Assembly (NCBI GenBank): GCA_963843255.1
Contig: CAWJJQ010000002.1
Span: 434,001-498,000, forward strand
Source: Bog-159 sp963843255
GTDB taxonomy: Bacteria > Acidobacteriota > Terriglobia > Bryobacterales > Bryobacteraceae
Reading direction: 5' to 3'
DNA: 64,000 nucleotides
Shown here: positions 18,731 to 26,652 of the stretch, piece by piece
Numbering within the stretch: position 1 is the first letter of the stretch
Layout: each line of letters opens with the position of its first letter
Notes under the pieces: model-generated
The model's database searches: none
Told to the model about the DNA's origin: nothing
What the model saw: the letters and a program-made list of their open reading frames with translations, nothing else
Program-made: the position numbers and the translations under genes

Positions 18731-19240
18731 AGCCGCGTTCAGTTCCGGCCAGATTGAGGGTCAGATTCCCTGGGAACTCTGGGGCAAACGCACGCCGGAA
18801 TGACCGCCACATCGGGCGCACAAACCAGCGCGCCAAAACCATCAGCCTGGCCGAATACGCGCCCGGCATTTTCATTATGAGTGGCGAAGTCACCGGCCAG
18901 GGCGCGCCATCCTCGGCGACAACAACCGCGTGGCCTATGCCGCCAGCCCTTCCCCGCCGGGCACCAACATCCTGCAGATCTTCTGCACCGGGCATCGGAC
19001 CGGTCTCCAACCGGCCGGCGACCGCCGTGGCCGGCCTCACGGACGCGAACTCTCTGGCTCAAAGGATCACACTAGCCAACGTCACCGTGGGAGGAGCGGC
19101 CGCTTATATGCTGTTTTCCGGCCTCGCACCCGGCGGCGTGGGCCTGCACGAGTGCCGGCTCATTTTCTACTGGGGCCGCCGTGCCCGTCGCTATTTCGAT
19201 CGGAAGAGCCACCTTCATAACTGTCACTATCGCCGTGCAG
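18731..19240 (+). pseudogene. Degraded TIGR03437-domain gene, 3' fragment
   Basis: Joining frames gives a recognisable TIGR03437 tail: FSSGQIEGQIPWELWG, ISLAEYAPGIFIM, NRVAYAASPSPPGTNILQIF, PVSNRPATAVAG, ITLANVTVGGAAAYMLFSGL, and at the end VPVAISIGRATFITVTIAVQ. Several frameshifts are needed. The fragment starts exactly where the transposase remnant stops, so an old insertion probably cut the gene and its 5' half was lost. The remnant ends about 30 bp before the stop of the convergent dioxygenase-like gene. Confidence 0.7.
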
Positions 19241-19270
19241 TGGTGCTCAGAGGTTTGTTGCCGCCGCGGC

Positions 19271-20104
19271 TCAGCAATACGCCAAAGCAATCCGGATAGC
19301 CTGCTCCACCGGCGAGTACGCGCTATCTTCCCGATGCAGAAGAAAAGGTGCGGCGGGCAGCAGCGGAGGCTGAGCCAGAAATCGCGGGCGCGTCCCACTA
19401 TGCGGCTGCGCGGCATGTACCAGAAACGGATGGCACAGATAGACGGTTCCCGCTTCTCCTGTCGCCGCCACCTCTTGGCGCACGGCGGTCTCCGCGAAAC
19501 CGTTGACGGCCAATTCGCGCAACGAGAGCCCCTTCTCCCCCGCCGGCGCCAGCGTCCGCGCGATATCCAGATGCGAGCCTGCTCGAATGCGCGTCGGCGC
19601 GTCCCGCTCTCCCACATCGGAGAACAGAAAGAGCATCAGCAGCGCGCGTCCCCTCGAGGTCACGTTCACCCGCCAGTTCAGAAAGTCGCCACCGCCGCCA
19701 TCCGCAGGCGGAAAGCTCGTATCGACGTGCCAACCCGCGTCTCCCGGATCGTCAGGGCTTGGAAAGCGGATTGGAAAAGTCCCGAGATCCGGCCTCGGCA
19801 GCCATCTACCCGCGCCCGCAAGCTGATCGAACGCTCCGTGCAGGATTGGCGTGTTGGCTGCGCTGCCAAACGGCTCTTGCCCGTACATCCCCAACCGGAT
19901 CACGGGTTTCGTCCACGTGACGGGATCATCCGCTCTGCAGCCCGTGTCCCGCCATAAAATGGAACGGCACGCGCCGGCAAGATCGCGTCCGAAAGCCCCT
20001 GGTAATTTTACATAACCCTCGCTGATGAACTGCTGGATTTGTGCCGGATGGAAAGGTCCGGCACTGCCGGCGTCATGCATCACTCCCAAAGTGTATCGGA
20101 TCAT
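19271..20104 (-). CDS. Phytanoyl-CoA dioxygenase family protein
   Basis: A 277-residue protein of the Fe(II)/2-oxoglutarate oxygenase fold, PhyH family. The metal triad is visible as HxD in GWHVDTSF and a distal His in CHPFLVHAAQPHSG, followed by an Arg (TRPRF) suited to bind 2-oxoglutarate. The N-terminus QIQQFISEGYVKLPGAF is typical of the family. The substrate cannot be told; PhyH relatives hydroxylate diverse small molecules. I use the ATG at 20104. The frame can extend to a TTG at 20134, and the ATG at 20080 has a closer purine-rich site. It stands alone, surrounded by pseudogenes on one side and a small divergent ORF on the other. Confidence 0.85.
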   Translation of the reverse strand: MIRYTLGVMHDAGSAGPFHPAQIQQFISEGYVKLPGAFGRDLAGACRSILWRDTGCRADDPVTWTKPVIRLGMYGQEPFGSAANTPILHGAFDQLAGAGRWLPRPDLGTFPIRFPSPDDPGDAGWHVDTSFPPADGGGGDFLNWRVNVTSRGRALLMLFLFSDVGERDAPTRIRAGSHLDIARTLAPAGEKGLSLRELAVNGFAETAVRQEVAATGEAGTVYLCHPFLVHAAQPHSGTRPRFLAQPPLLPAAPFLLHREDSAYSPVEQAIRIALAYC

Positions 20105-20261
20105 GCGCTGCGCGTACCACGAATCGCCTTCCAACTGTGCCCAGCGTGAAATGGAACACCAAGTAGGTAGAATTGAGTATTCTCGGCACGTGTCCCAGGC
20201 GCTACACTATCGAGCGGGATGCAAATGGTGTGGCCTGCGAACCGCCAGCCGAGGTGGACTC

Positions 20262-20552
20262 TTGGAAAACTCCGGCAAACCGGGCGCTTCGTCTTCCGAA
20301 ACCAAGAAGAAGCTCGCGGACGATCTGGATCGCGCCACCTCGGAGTTCATGCGCCTGGAACGCATCGCCTCCGACATTATCCGGCAGGTGGCCACCGGCA
20401 TTCCCCCGCCGGATGGACAATTTCGAATCACGCAGGCCACCAAGAAACTGAAGTGCGCGTTTGACCGTTACCAGATCGCTGTGAAGAGATACCGTGATTT
20501 TGTGGACCACGGAATCCAGCCCCAGTTCAATGACGCCTCGGACCCGAGTTAG
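20262..20552 (+). CDS. Hypothetical 96-residue helical protein
   Basis: I place the start at a TTG because GAGG lies about 7 bases upstream; an in-frame GTG at 20190 is possible but leads through unlikely sequence. The product is charged and mostly helical: ETKKKLADDLDRATSEFMRL, then ERIASDIIRQVATGIPPPDG, and ATKKLKCAFDRYQIAVKRYR. It has no signal peptide and a single Cys. The heptad-like spacing suggests a small helical bundle or coiled coil. I do not recognise the family. The other frames across this stretch look like shadows. Confidence 0.5.
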   Translation: MENSGKPGASSSETKKKLADDLDRATSEFMRLERIASDIIRQVATGIPPPDGQFRITQATKKLKCAFDRYQIAVKRYRDFVDHGIQPQFNDASDPS

Positions 20553-20927
20553 CTCTTCGATCAGCCCTCAGGAACAAGCCGGTAATATTGAAGCTCCAAA
20601 GCAGGTCCGGGCGACCTCGAAGCATGGCGCACAGGCCCGTCTTCCCGCCAACCGGCGATTCCACCCGCCGCAGCAAGAGTTCGCGGTTACCGATGCCGCC
20701 ATGCTCGTCGGTAGGTTCCTTCGTTGTGCCGATGACGGTCGTGCCGGTGGGCGAGGTATCGGTTAGCTTCGCATCGCGCAAACTGAACGGGACTTGTCGC
20801 GCGCGATGCTCAGGTGCGCGGCGGCGGCTACCGAAGCGCAGACACCCCGGCGATCGGAGTGTGCAACCGCGCAGGGCATGCATAACGGTTTGACAATTCG
20901 GGTGCGATTGTCGAGAATTCAAGTGGT
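20553..20927. other. Spacer with no recognised gene
   Basis: A 375-bp stretch upstream of the Asp-box propeller gene. Plus- and minus-strand frames cross it but none shows a plausible start plus recognisable motifs. The promoter of the downstream gene should be here. I see no terminator or repeat. Confidence 0.4.
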
Positions 20928-23168
20928 ATGCGGCGATTTGTGCAATACGTCTTCGTCTGCGCGTTGTTCGCCCTGGCCGGCTGGACTGCACGGCCCGGAG
21001 GGTTCCAGGTGCTGGGGCCCGGCGGCGGCGGCGCAATGTTCCACCCCACCATCAGCCCGCATGACCCGGCCACAGCGCTGGTCGCCTGCGACATGACCGG
21101 CGCCTACATTACACACGACGGCGGGCGGTCGTGGCGCATGTTCAATTTGCGCGGCACCGTGCGCTTCTTCGCATTCGATCCGAAGGACGCCAAAACAATT
21201 TATGCGGGCGTGCACGGTCTGTGGCGCAGCATGGATGGCGGTGAATCGTGGAACCTAATCTGGCCCCAGCCACGGACGGTGCGCGCCATCCGGATGAACT
21301 CCGACCATGCGGACGAAGAGATCGTGGCCGAGCCCGACCCGGTCGGCGACATTGGCGCGCTGGCTGTCGATCCGGCAGATTCGCGCGGCCTGTGGGTGGC
21401 CGGCCGGAAGGGTGGAGCTACGGCATTGTTCCTCTCGCGCGATGCGGGCGCAACCTGGCAGCGGCAAGCCGCGCTCGACGAAATGCCGCTGCGCATGTGG
21501 AACCGAGCGGGCGTGGTCTATGCGGGCGGACCACACGGCGTGGCCGAAGTACGCGGCGATCAGGTGGTGCGGCATCCCGCGCCGGCGGGGATCGTTTTTA
21601 CGGATATTTCGGGCGGATTTCCAACGCAAGGATCGGCCATATTCTACGGCGTAAGCGATAAGTCCAGCTTTGTATCGCGCGACGCCGGCGGCTCGTGGAC
21701 GCCCGTGGAACTTCCCGGATCGGGCACCCGGCTGCGGGCTGTGGCAGCCAGCCTCCATCATCCCGAAACGGCGTACATGTCGTACGGACAACTCCACATG
21801 GACGGGCAAATCTGGCTCGGAGTGGCGCGCACCCACGACGCGGGCCACACTTGGACGCTGGTTTGGAAGGAGGCCGGCACCGCCGCGCCGAACGTCCGCG
21901 ACAACTGGATCACCGGGCAGATGGGCACGAGTTGGGGCGAGAATCCGCTGGCGCTGGGTGTGGCCGACCAGGATCCGAATCTTTGTTACGGCACGGACTT
22001 CGGCCGCACCATGCGCACCACGGATGGCGGCGATCATTGGGACGGCGTGTACAGCCGCCGCGTCGAGGGCGGCGAGTGGACTACCACCGGCCTGGATGTG
22101 ACCACTAATTACGGATTCCATTTTGATCCGTTCAATCCCAAGCGTCGCTTCATCACATATACGGATATCGGGCTGTTTCGCAGTGAGGATGCCGGCCGCT
22201 CGTGGACGCGATCCGCGGAAGGTGTGCCGCGGCAGTGGACCAATACGACCTACTGGGTGGAGTTCGATCCCGAAGTGCGCGGCCGCATGTGGGGCGTCAT
22301 GAGCTACACGCACGATCTGCCGCGGCCCAAAATGTGGCGCCACGCCGCGGTACTTTCTTATAAAGGCGGAGTGTGCCGCAGCCTGGACGGCGGGCGTACG
22401 TGGCAGCGGTCTAATGCCGGTATGCCGGAGACCGCGCCGACCCATATCCTGCTCGATCCAACCAGCCCCGCGACCGCGCGCGTGCTGTACGTAGCGGCGT
22501 TTGGCCGTGGAGTGTATAAGAGCAACGATGGCGGGGCGAACTGGGAGTTGAAGAACAGCGGCATCACCCAGAAGGAGCCTTTCGCCTGGCGCCTGGCGCG
22601 CGCGGGCGACGGCACACTGTACGTGGTGGTGGCCCGCCGCAGCGAAGATGGCGGTATCGGAAACGGCGGCGACGGCGCGGTCTATCGATCCGCGGATGGA
22701 GCAGGCTCGTGGACTCCGGTGACGCTGCCCGAGGGCGTGAACGGACCCAATGGGTTGGCCATTGATACGCACGATCCGCGGCGGCTTTACCTGGCGGCCT
22801 GGGGACGCGCGGCGGGCATCCACGGCGACGGCGGCGGCATTTTCCTTTCGACAGATGCCGGGCAACACTGGCGCGCGGTGCTCGATCGCGACCGGCATGT
22901 TTATGATGTGACCATCGACCCGCGCAACGCGTCCATCCTTTATGCTGCGGGGTTCGAATCGTCTGTGTGGCGGTCGGCGGATCGCGGGGAGCACTGGTCG
23001 CGTGTGCCGGGTTTCAACTTCAAGTGGGCGCACCGCGTAATTCCCGATCCCGAAGACAGCTCAAAAATCTACGTGACCACGTTCGGCGGAAGCGTGTGGC
23101 ACGGCGCGGTGAACGGCTCGGACGTGCCGGTGGACATCGCCACGCCGGAACTGCTGCCGGGAAAGTGA
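20928..23168 (+). CDS. Secreted Asp-box (BNR/VPS10-like) beta-propeller protein
   Basis: A 746-residue protein with an N-terminal signal (RRFVQYVFVCALFALAGWTA). At least ten Asp-box motifs of the S/T-x-D-x-G-x-x-W type punctuate the chain: THDGGRSW, SMDGGESW, SRDAGATW, SRDAGGSW, THDAGHTW, TTDGGDHW, SEDAGRSW, SLDGGRTW, SNDGGANW and STDAGQHW. Such repeats build propellers found in sialidases, GH74 xyloglucanases and sortilin-like proteins. Arrangement and length are closest to GH74/VPS10-like two-propeller proteins, but I cannot assign catalytic Asp residues, so an enzymatic role is open. The DUF4832 gene follows after 7 bp, so the two probably form an operon. Confidence 0.8.
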   Translation: MRRFVQYVFVCALFALAGWTARPGGFQVLGPGGGGAMFHPTISPHDPATALVACDMTGAYITHDGGRSWRMFNLRGTVRFFAFDPKDAKTIYAGVHGLWRSMDGGESWNLIWPQPRTVRAIRMNSDHADEEIVAEPDPVGDIGALAVDPADSRGLWVAGRKGGATALFLSRDAGATWQRQAALDEMPLRMWNRAGVVYAGGPHGVAEVRGDQVVRHPAPAGIVFTDISGGFPTQGSAIFYGVSDKSSFVSRDAGGSWTPVELPGSGTRLRAVAASLHHPETAYMSYGQLHMDGQIWLGVARTHDAGHTWTLVWKEAGTAAPNVRDNWITGQMGTSWGENPLALGVADQDPNLCYGTDFGRTMRTTDGGDHWDGVYSRRVEGGEWTTTGLDVTTNYGFHFDPFNPKRRFITYTDIGLFRSEDAGRSWTRSAEGVPRQWTNTTYWVEFDPEVRGRMWGVMSYTHDLPRPKMWRHAAVLSYKGGVCRSLDGGRTWQRSNAGMPETAPTHILLDPTSPATARVLYVAAFGRGVYKSNDGGANWELKNSGITQKEPFAWRLARAGDGTLYVVVARRSEDGGIGNGGDGAVYRSADGAGSWTPVTLPEGVNGPNGLAIDTHDPRRLYLAAWGRAAGIHGDGGGIFLSTDAGQHWRAVLDRDRHVYDVTIDPRNASILYAAGFESSVWRSADRGEHWSRVPGFNFKWAHRVIPDPEDSSKIYVTTFGGSVWHGAVNGSDVPVDIATPELLPGK

Positions 23169-23175
23169 GGTAGTC

Positions 23176-24528
23176 ATGCGGACCTTGATTCTGTTGGTGT
23201 GCTGGCTGGCGGACGCCCAGGCGCAGCCGGTGGTGATCCATCCCAAGCGCATCGACGACGTGCTGGTGAACCCGGGTATGGGTATCCAGACCTTCCAAAG
23301 GTTCAACGGCGATCAGTTGAATGCGGAGTTGAAATGGTCCGAAGAAGGGCCCACAGGTCCGCTGGCAGGGTCGGGCGCAGTCGATTTCCCGGGGACCACG
23401 ATCGCGTATTGTCGCTGGTTCTGGGAAACGCTGGAGCCCGAAAAAGGGCGCGTACGATGGGAGATCATCGATAATGCGCTGGCGCAGGCCCATCAGCATG
23501 GGCAAGCACTGGCGATCCGTCTGATGCCGTATGATCAGAAGCATCCGTTGCCGGAGTGGTATCGCAAATCCGGCGCCAAGCGGGTCAACGCGGAAGGCTC
23601 AGCCATCTGGGAGCCGGATTTCAGCGATCCGCTGTATTTGAAGTATTGGGGCGATCTGGTGCGGGCGGCAGGTGAGCACTACAACGGCCACCCGGACCTC
23701 GACACCGTCGATATTTCGTCCGTCGGCTACTGGGGCGAAGGCTGGAGCGACTACATGCCCGCGTTTCCCTACCAGAAGAAGCTGATCGACATCTGGTTCG
23801 ATGCGTTTCCGGCCACCACGTTATTGATGAACTTCGATCAGCCCGAGGCGCTGGCCTACGGAACGGAGCGCGGCGCCGGCTGGCGGCTCGATTGTCTGGG
23901 CGACCTGCGGGCGAAATGGTGTCACATGTTGGATTTTTATCCGGAGCAAATCGCTCGCACGGGCATTCAGGATGTTTGGAAACGCAGCCCCGTATCGTTT
24001 GAGACCTGCGGGGTGCCAGGGTCCTGGAAGAAACAAGGCTGGGATGTCAACTACATTTTGGCTGAGGCCCTACGCTGGCACGTCACATCCTTGAACGTAA
24101 AATCCAGCCCTATCCCGGCGGAATTCGACGGCGCATTTAAGGATTTCGAGCGCCGGATGGGCTACCGCTTCGAGCTGCGGCGCATGGAGTATCCGGCATC
24201 GGCCAGCGGCGGCAACAGCGTGCCGGTGCGGATGTGGTGGGTAAATACGGGCGTTGCTCCGGTGTACCGTCCCTACGTGCTGTCACTGGCCTTTCACTCC
24301 GCGGACGGTGTAGACGCGATTGTCACGGTGCCCGAGGACGTGCGCAAATGGCTGCCCGGCGATACGGTGGTCGAGACGGACATCGCCATGCCCCAGTTGA
24401 AGCCTGGTCCGTACCGCCTCCGCGTTGGCCTGCTCGACCCGCGCACGCGCAAGCCTGCCATACGCCTGGGAATCGAAGGCCGGACAGCGGATGGCTGGTA
24501 CGATTTGGGTGCCATCGCGGTCAAGTGA
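23176..24528 (+). CDS. DUF4832-type secreted protein (GH-like barrel)
   Basis: A 450-residue protein with a short signal peptide (LILLVCWLADAQAQ). The body reads as a glycoside-hydrolase-like barrel: VLVNPGMGIQTFQRF near the start, YCRWFWETLEPEKGRVRWE, IRLMPYD and VDISSVGYWGEGWSDYMP. The last 120 residues form a beta-sandwich (PVRMWWVNTGVAPVYRPY, then GPYRLRVGLLDP), matching the DUF4832 layout. No activity is established for the family; sugar cleavage is a guess. GAGGT lies 5 bases before the ATG. It is downstream of, and probably cotranscribed with, the Asp-box propeller gene. It ends 18 bp from the convergent sulfatase-fold gene. Confidence 0.7.
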   Translation: MRTLILLVCWLADAQAQPVVIHPKRIDDVLVNPGMGIQTFQRFNGDQLNAELKWSEEGPTGPLAGSGAVDFPGTTIAYCRWFWETLEPEKGRVRWEIIDNALAQAHQHGQALAIRLMPYDQKHPLPEWYRKSGAKRVNAEGSAIWEPDFSDPLYLKYWGDLVRAAGEHYNGHPDLDTVDISSVGYWGEGWSDYMPAFPYQKKLIDIWFDAFPATTLLMNFDQPEALAYGTERGAGWRLDCLGDLRAKWCHMLDFYPEQIARTGIQDVWKRSPVSFETCGVPGSWKKQGWDVNYILAEALRWHVTSLNVKSSPIPAEFDGAFKDFERRMGYRFELRRMEYPASASGGNSVPVRMWWVNTGVAPVYRPYVLSLAFHSADGVDAIVTVPEDVRKWLPGDTVVETDIAMPQLKPGPYRLRVGLLDPRTRKPAIRLGIEGRTADGWYDLGAIAVK

Positions 24529-24546
24529 ACGGCACCGCGGGACGGT

Positions 24547-26550
24547 CTATTGGAGCGTAGCCAGTTCCGCGCGCACCTGCCGGATCACGTCGCGATACTG
24601 CGCGGGGGATGCCTTGGCCAGAAAAGCCTGGAAGCAGGCGCGGGCGCGTTCGCGGTCGCCGGCCATCTTATAAAGCAGGCCCAGGTTGAGTTGCGCATCC
24701 ACCAGGTCTGGATCGAGCTGGGTAGCTTTTTCGAAATAACCGCGCGCCGCGGTCGCGTCCTGCCGTTGAATGGCAATCACGCCCAGCCCGTTGTAGGCCG
24801 CTCCAAACGTGGGATCCACCGTCATTGTCCACTTGTAAACGCGCTCGGCATCCGCCAGGCGGCCCTGTTCCAGGTAAGCGGTGGCCAGGTTGGCCTGGCT
24901 CTGCAGATCGGCCGGATTGAACTGGGCGGCCTGCTCGTATTCGGGTATGGCCTCGCGCTTTTTGCCGGCGCGGACCAGCAGGTCGGCCATCCGGGAGTGC
25001 AGGCGGCCGCTTTCGATGCCGTTCTTTACCGCCTCGCGATACAGCTTCATGGCGTCGGCCGGGCGGCCGTCCCGTTCGTATTCGCCGCCCAGTTCGTAGT
25101 ACAAGTGCGGATCGCCGGCATCTTCGATGATGGCCTGCTTTAGCAATTCGATGCGGTGTGGCGGGGCCAGACCGGTGCCGCCGGTTTCGACCGTTCTCAG
25201 CAGCTTCAGAATGTCGAGGCGGTCCTTCGGATCGATTCCCTGCCCTTTTAGATCGTATGAACGCGCGGTGAATCCGGAAACGTAGCCCAGCGACTTCAAC
25301 TGGCTCAAGGTGCGTTCATCGAGCGCGGTGGTTTGCACCTTTTCGGCGCCATCCGTCCCCACCACACTCTTCAATTGGGCCTCAAACCTGGCGACTTCCG
25401 GCGAGTGACCGGCGATCACGTTGTGGATTTCGCCGGGATCCTGCGCGAGATCGTAGAGCTCCGGCTTCGGCGCGCGAACGTATTTCCACTGGTTCGTGCG
25501 GATGGCGCGCAGCTCCGCCCATCCCATGTTGATCCTGGGATATAAAGTCTCCGCATAAGAGACCGCCGTGGGGGCGGCCTTGCCGGCGAAAAACGGCGTC
25601 AGGCTGGTTCCCTGCACGGCCGCGGGTGGTTTGCCGCCCATCAATTCCAGCAAGGTGGGAAGCAAGTCGATGGTGCGCGCCTGTGGAGTGATGCGCATGC
25701 CCGCGGGGACGCCTGGACCGGAGAGCAGGAATGCAATGCGCAGGGTCGCATCGTAGAGAAACACGCCGTGAGTGAATTCGCCGTGTTCGCCCAGGCTCTC
25801 GCCGTGATCCGACAGCACGGCGATGAGCGTATTGTCCGCCGCCTTCTGATGAACCGCATCGAACAGGCGGCCCAGTTCGTGATCCGCATAGGCGATTTCA
25901 CCGTCATAGAGCCGGCCCTTATATTGATCCTTGTACGGCGCGGGCGGGTCGTACGGCGCGTGCGGGTCATAGACGTGAACCCAGAGAAAGAAGGGCTTGC
26001 CGGATTGCTGCCGCAGCCATGCGACCGCATGGTCTACCGTCTCGCCGGCGCGGCGCTCCGCGTCTTCTTCAAATTCGTGCCCTTGGCCTGGTTTGGGCAT
26101 TTGATCGTCGTAAGTGGAGAAGCCCTGGTCGAGGCCAAAACGCCGCTTCAGAACAGCCGAACTGATGAAGGCGGCCGTATCCCAGCCGTGCTGCTGCAAG
26201 ATGGTCGCGAGCGTGATGGAAGACGACGGCAGCACGAAGCCGCCGGTGTCACGGACATGGTGCGTGGGCGGGTTGAGGCCGGTGAACATGCTGGCGTGCG
26301 ACGGCGGCGTCAGCGGGGCTTGAGTTACCGCGTGCTCGAACAGGGCTCCGCTTTGCGCGATGCGGTCGATGTTCGGCGTTTCAATCGCCTGGTAGCCGTA
26401 ACAGTGCAGGTGGTCCGGACGGAGAGTGTCCACCGTGACTACCAACAGATTGAGCGGACGCAGGGAAGGTGGGGTCTTCTCTGCTTGTTTGCAGCACGTG
26501 AGTAAGCTGGATATCGCGCACAGCCAGACACAGGGCCTGTGGAACTTCAT
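24547..26550 (-). CDS. Sulfatase-fold lipoprotein with TPR C-terminus
   Basis: I start at the ATG at 26550, which opens a lipoprotein signal (CVWLCAISSLLTC, lipobox Cys19); the frame extends further upstream through the palindromic repeat and is unlikely to be coding there. The protein has 667 residues. The first 430 form the alkaline-phosphatase/sulfatase fold: VVTVDTLRPDHLHCYGY, HVYDPHAPYDPP and LSDHGESLGEHGEF (metal ligands). At the place of the modifiable Cys/Ser of sulfatases it has Thr81 (APLTPPSHASMFTG), and His replaces the usual Arg. It is thus more likely a Thr-using phospho- or phosphonohydrolase-type enzyme. About six TPR hairpins follow from residue 480. Confidence 0.8.
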   Translation of the reverse strand: MKFHRPCVWLCAISSLLTCCKQAEKTPPSLRPLNLLVVTVDTLRPDHLHCYGYQAIETPNIDRIAQSGALFEHAVTQAPLTPPSHASMFTGLNPPTHHVRDTGGFVLPSSSITLATILQQHGWDTAAFISSAVLKRRFGLDQGFSTYDDQMPKPGQGHEFEEDAERRAGETVDHAVAWLRQQSGKPFFLWVHVYDPHAPYDPPAPYKDQYKGRLYDGEIAYADHELGRLFDAVHQKAADNTLIAVLSDHGESLGEHGEFTHGVFLYDATLRIAFLLSGPGVPAGMRITPQARTIDLLPTLLELMGGKPPAAVQGTSLTPFFAGKAAPTAVSYAETLYPRINMGWAELRAIRTNQWKYVRAPKPELYDLAQDPGEIHNVIAGHSPEVARFEAQLKSVVGTDGAEKVQTTALDERTLSQLKSLGYVSGFTARSYDLKGQGIDPKDRLDILKLLRTVETGGTGLAPPHRIELLKQAIIEDAGDPHLYYELGGEYERDGRPADAMKLYREAVKNGIESGRLHSRMADLLVRAGKKREAIPEYEQAAQFNPADLQSQANLATAYLEQGRLADAERVYKWTMTVDPTFGAAYNGLGVIAIQRQDATAARGYFEKATQLDPDLVDAQLNLGLLYKMAGDRERARACFQAFLAKASPAQYRDVIRQVRAELATLQ

Positions 26551-26565
26551 TAAGACTGCCAGTCT

Positions 26566-26650
26566 GTGGGGCAGGCCCTCGGCCTGCGCGGGGCTCTCAG
26601 CCCCGCAATGGCAGCCTGAGAGGCCGCCGCAGGCCACGGGCCTGCCCCAC
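26566..26650. repeat. Dispersed palindromic element, full copy
   Basis: The 85-bp element has perfect 13-bp terminal inverted repeats (GTGGGGCAGGCCC and its complement) and an inner 8-bp hairpin (26588-26595 with 26599-26606). It fills almost the whole gap between two minus-strand genes. A half copy is at 7226-7273 and a diverged copy is at 53157-53235. Confidence 0.75.
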
Positions 26651-26652
26651 GA

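Noticed and set aside
22950..22965. GGTTCGAATC, resembling a tRNA T-loop
   Set aside because: It lies inside the propeller coding sequence and no cloverleaf can be drawn around it.
21255..23033. 592-residue open frame on the minus strand
   Set aside because: It is antisense to the Asp-box propeller gene. Its translation has no motifs and a His/Arg/Ala bias typical of shadow frames in GC-rich DNA.
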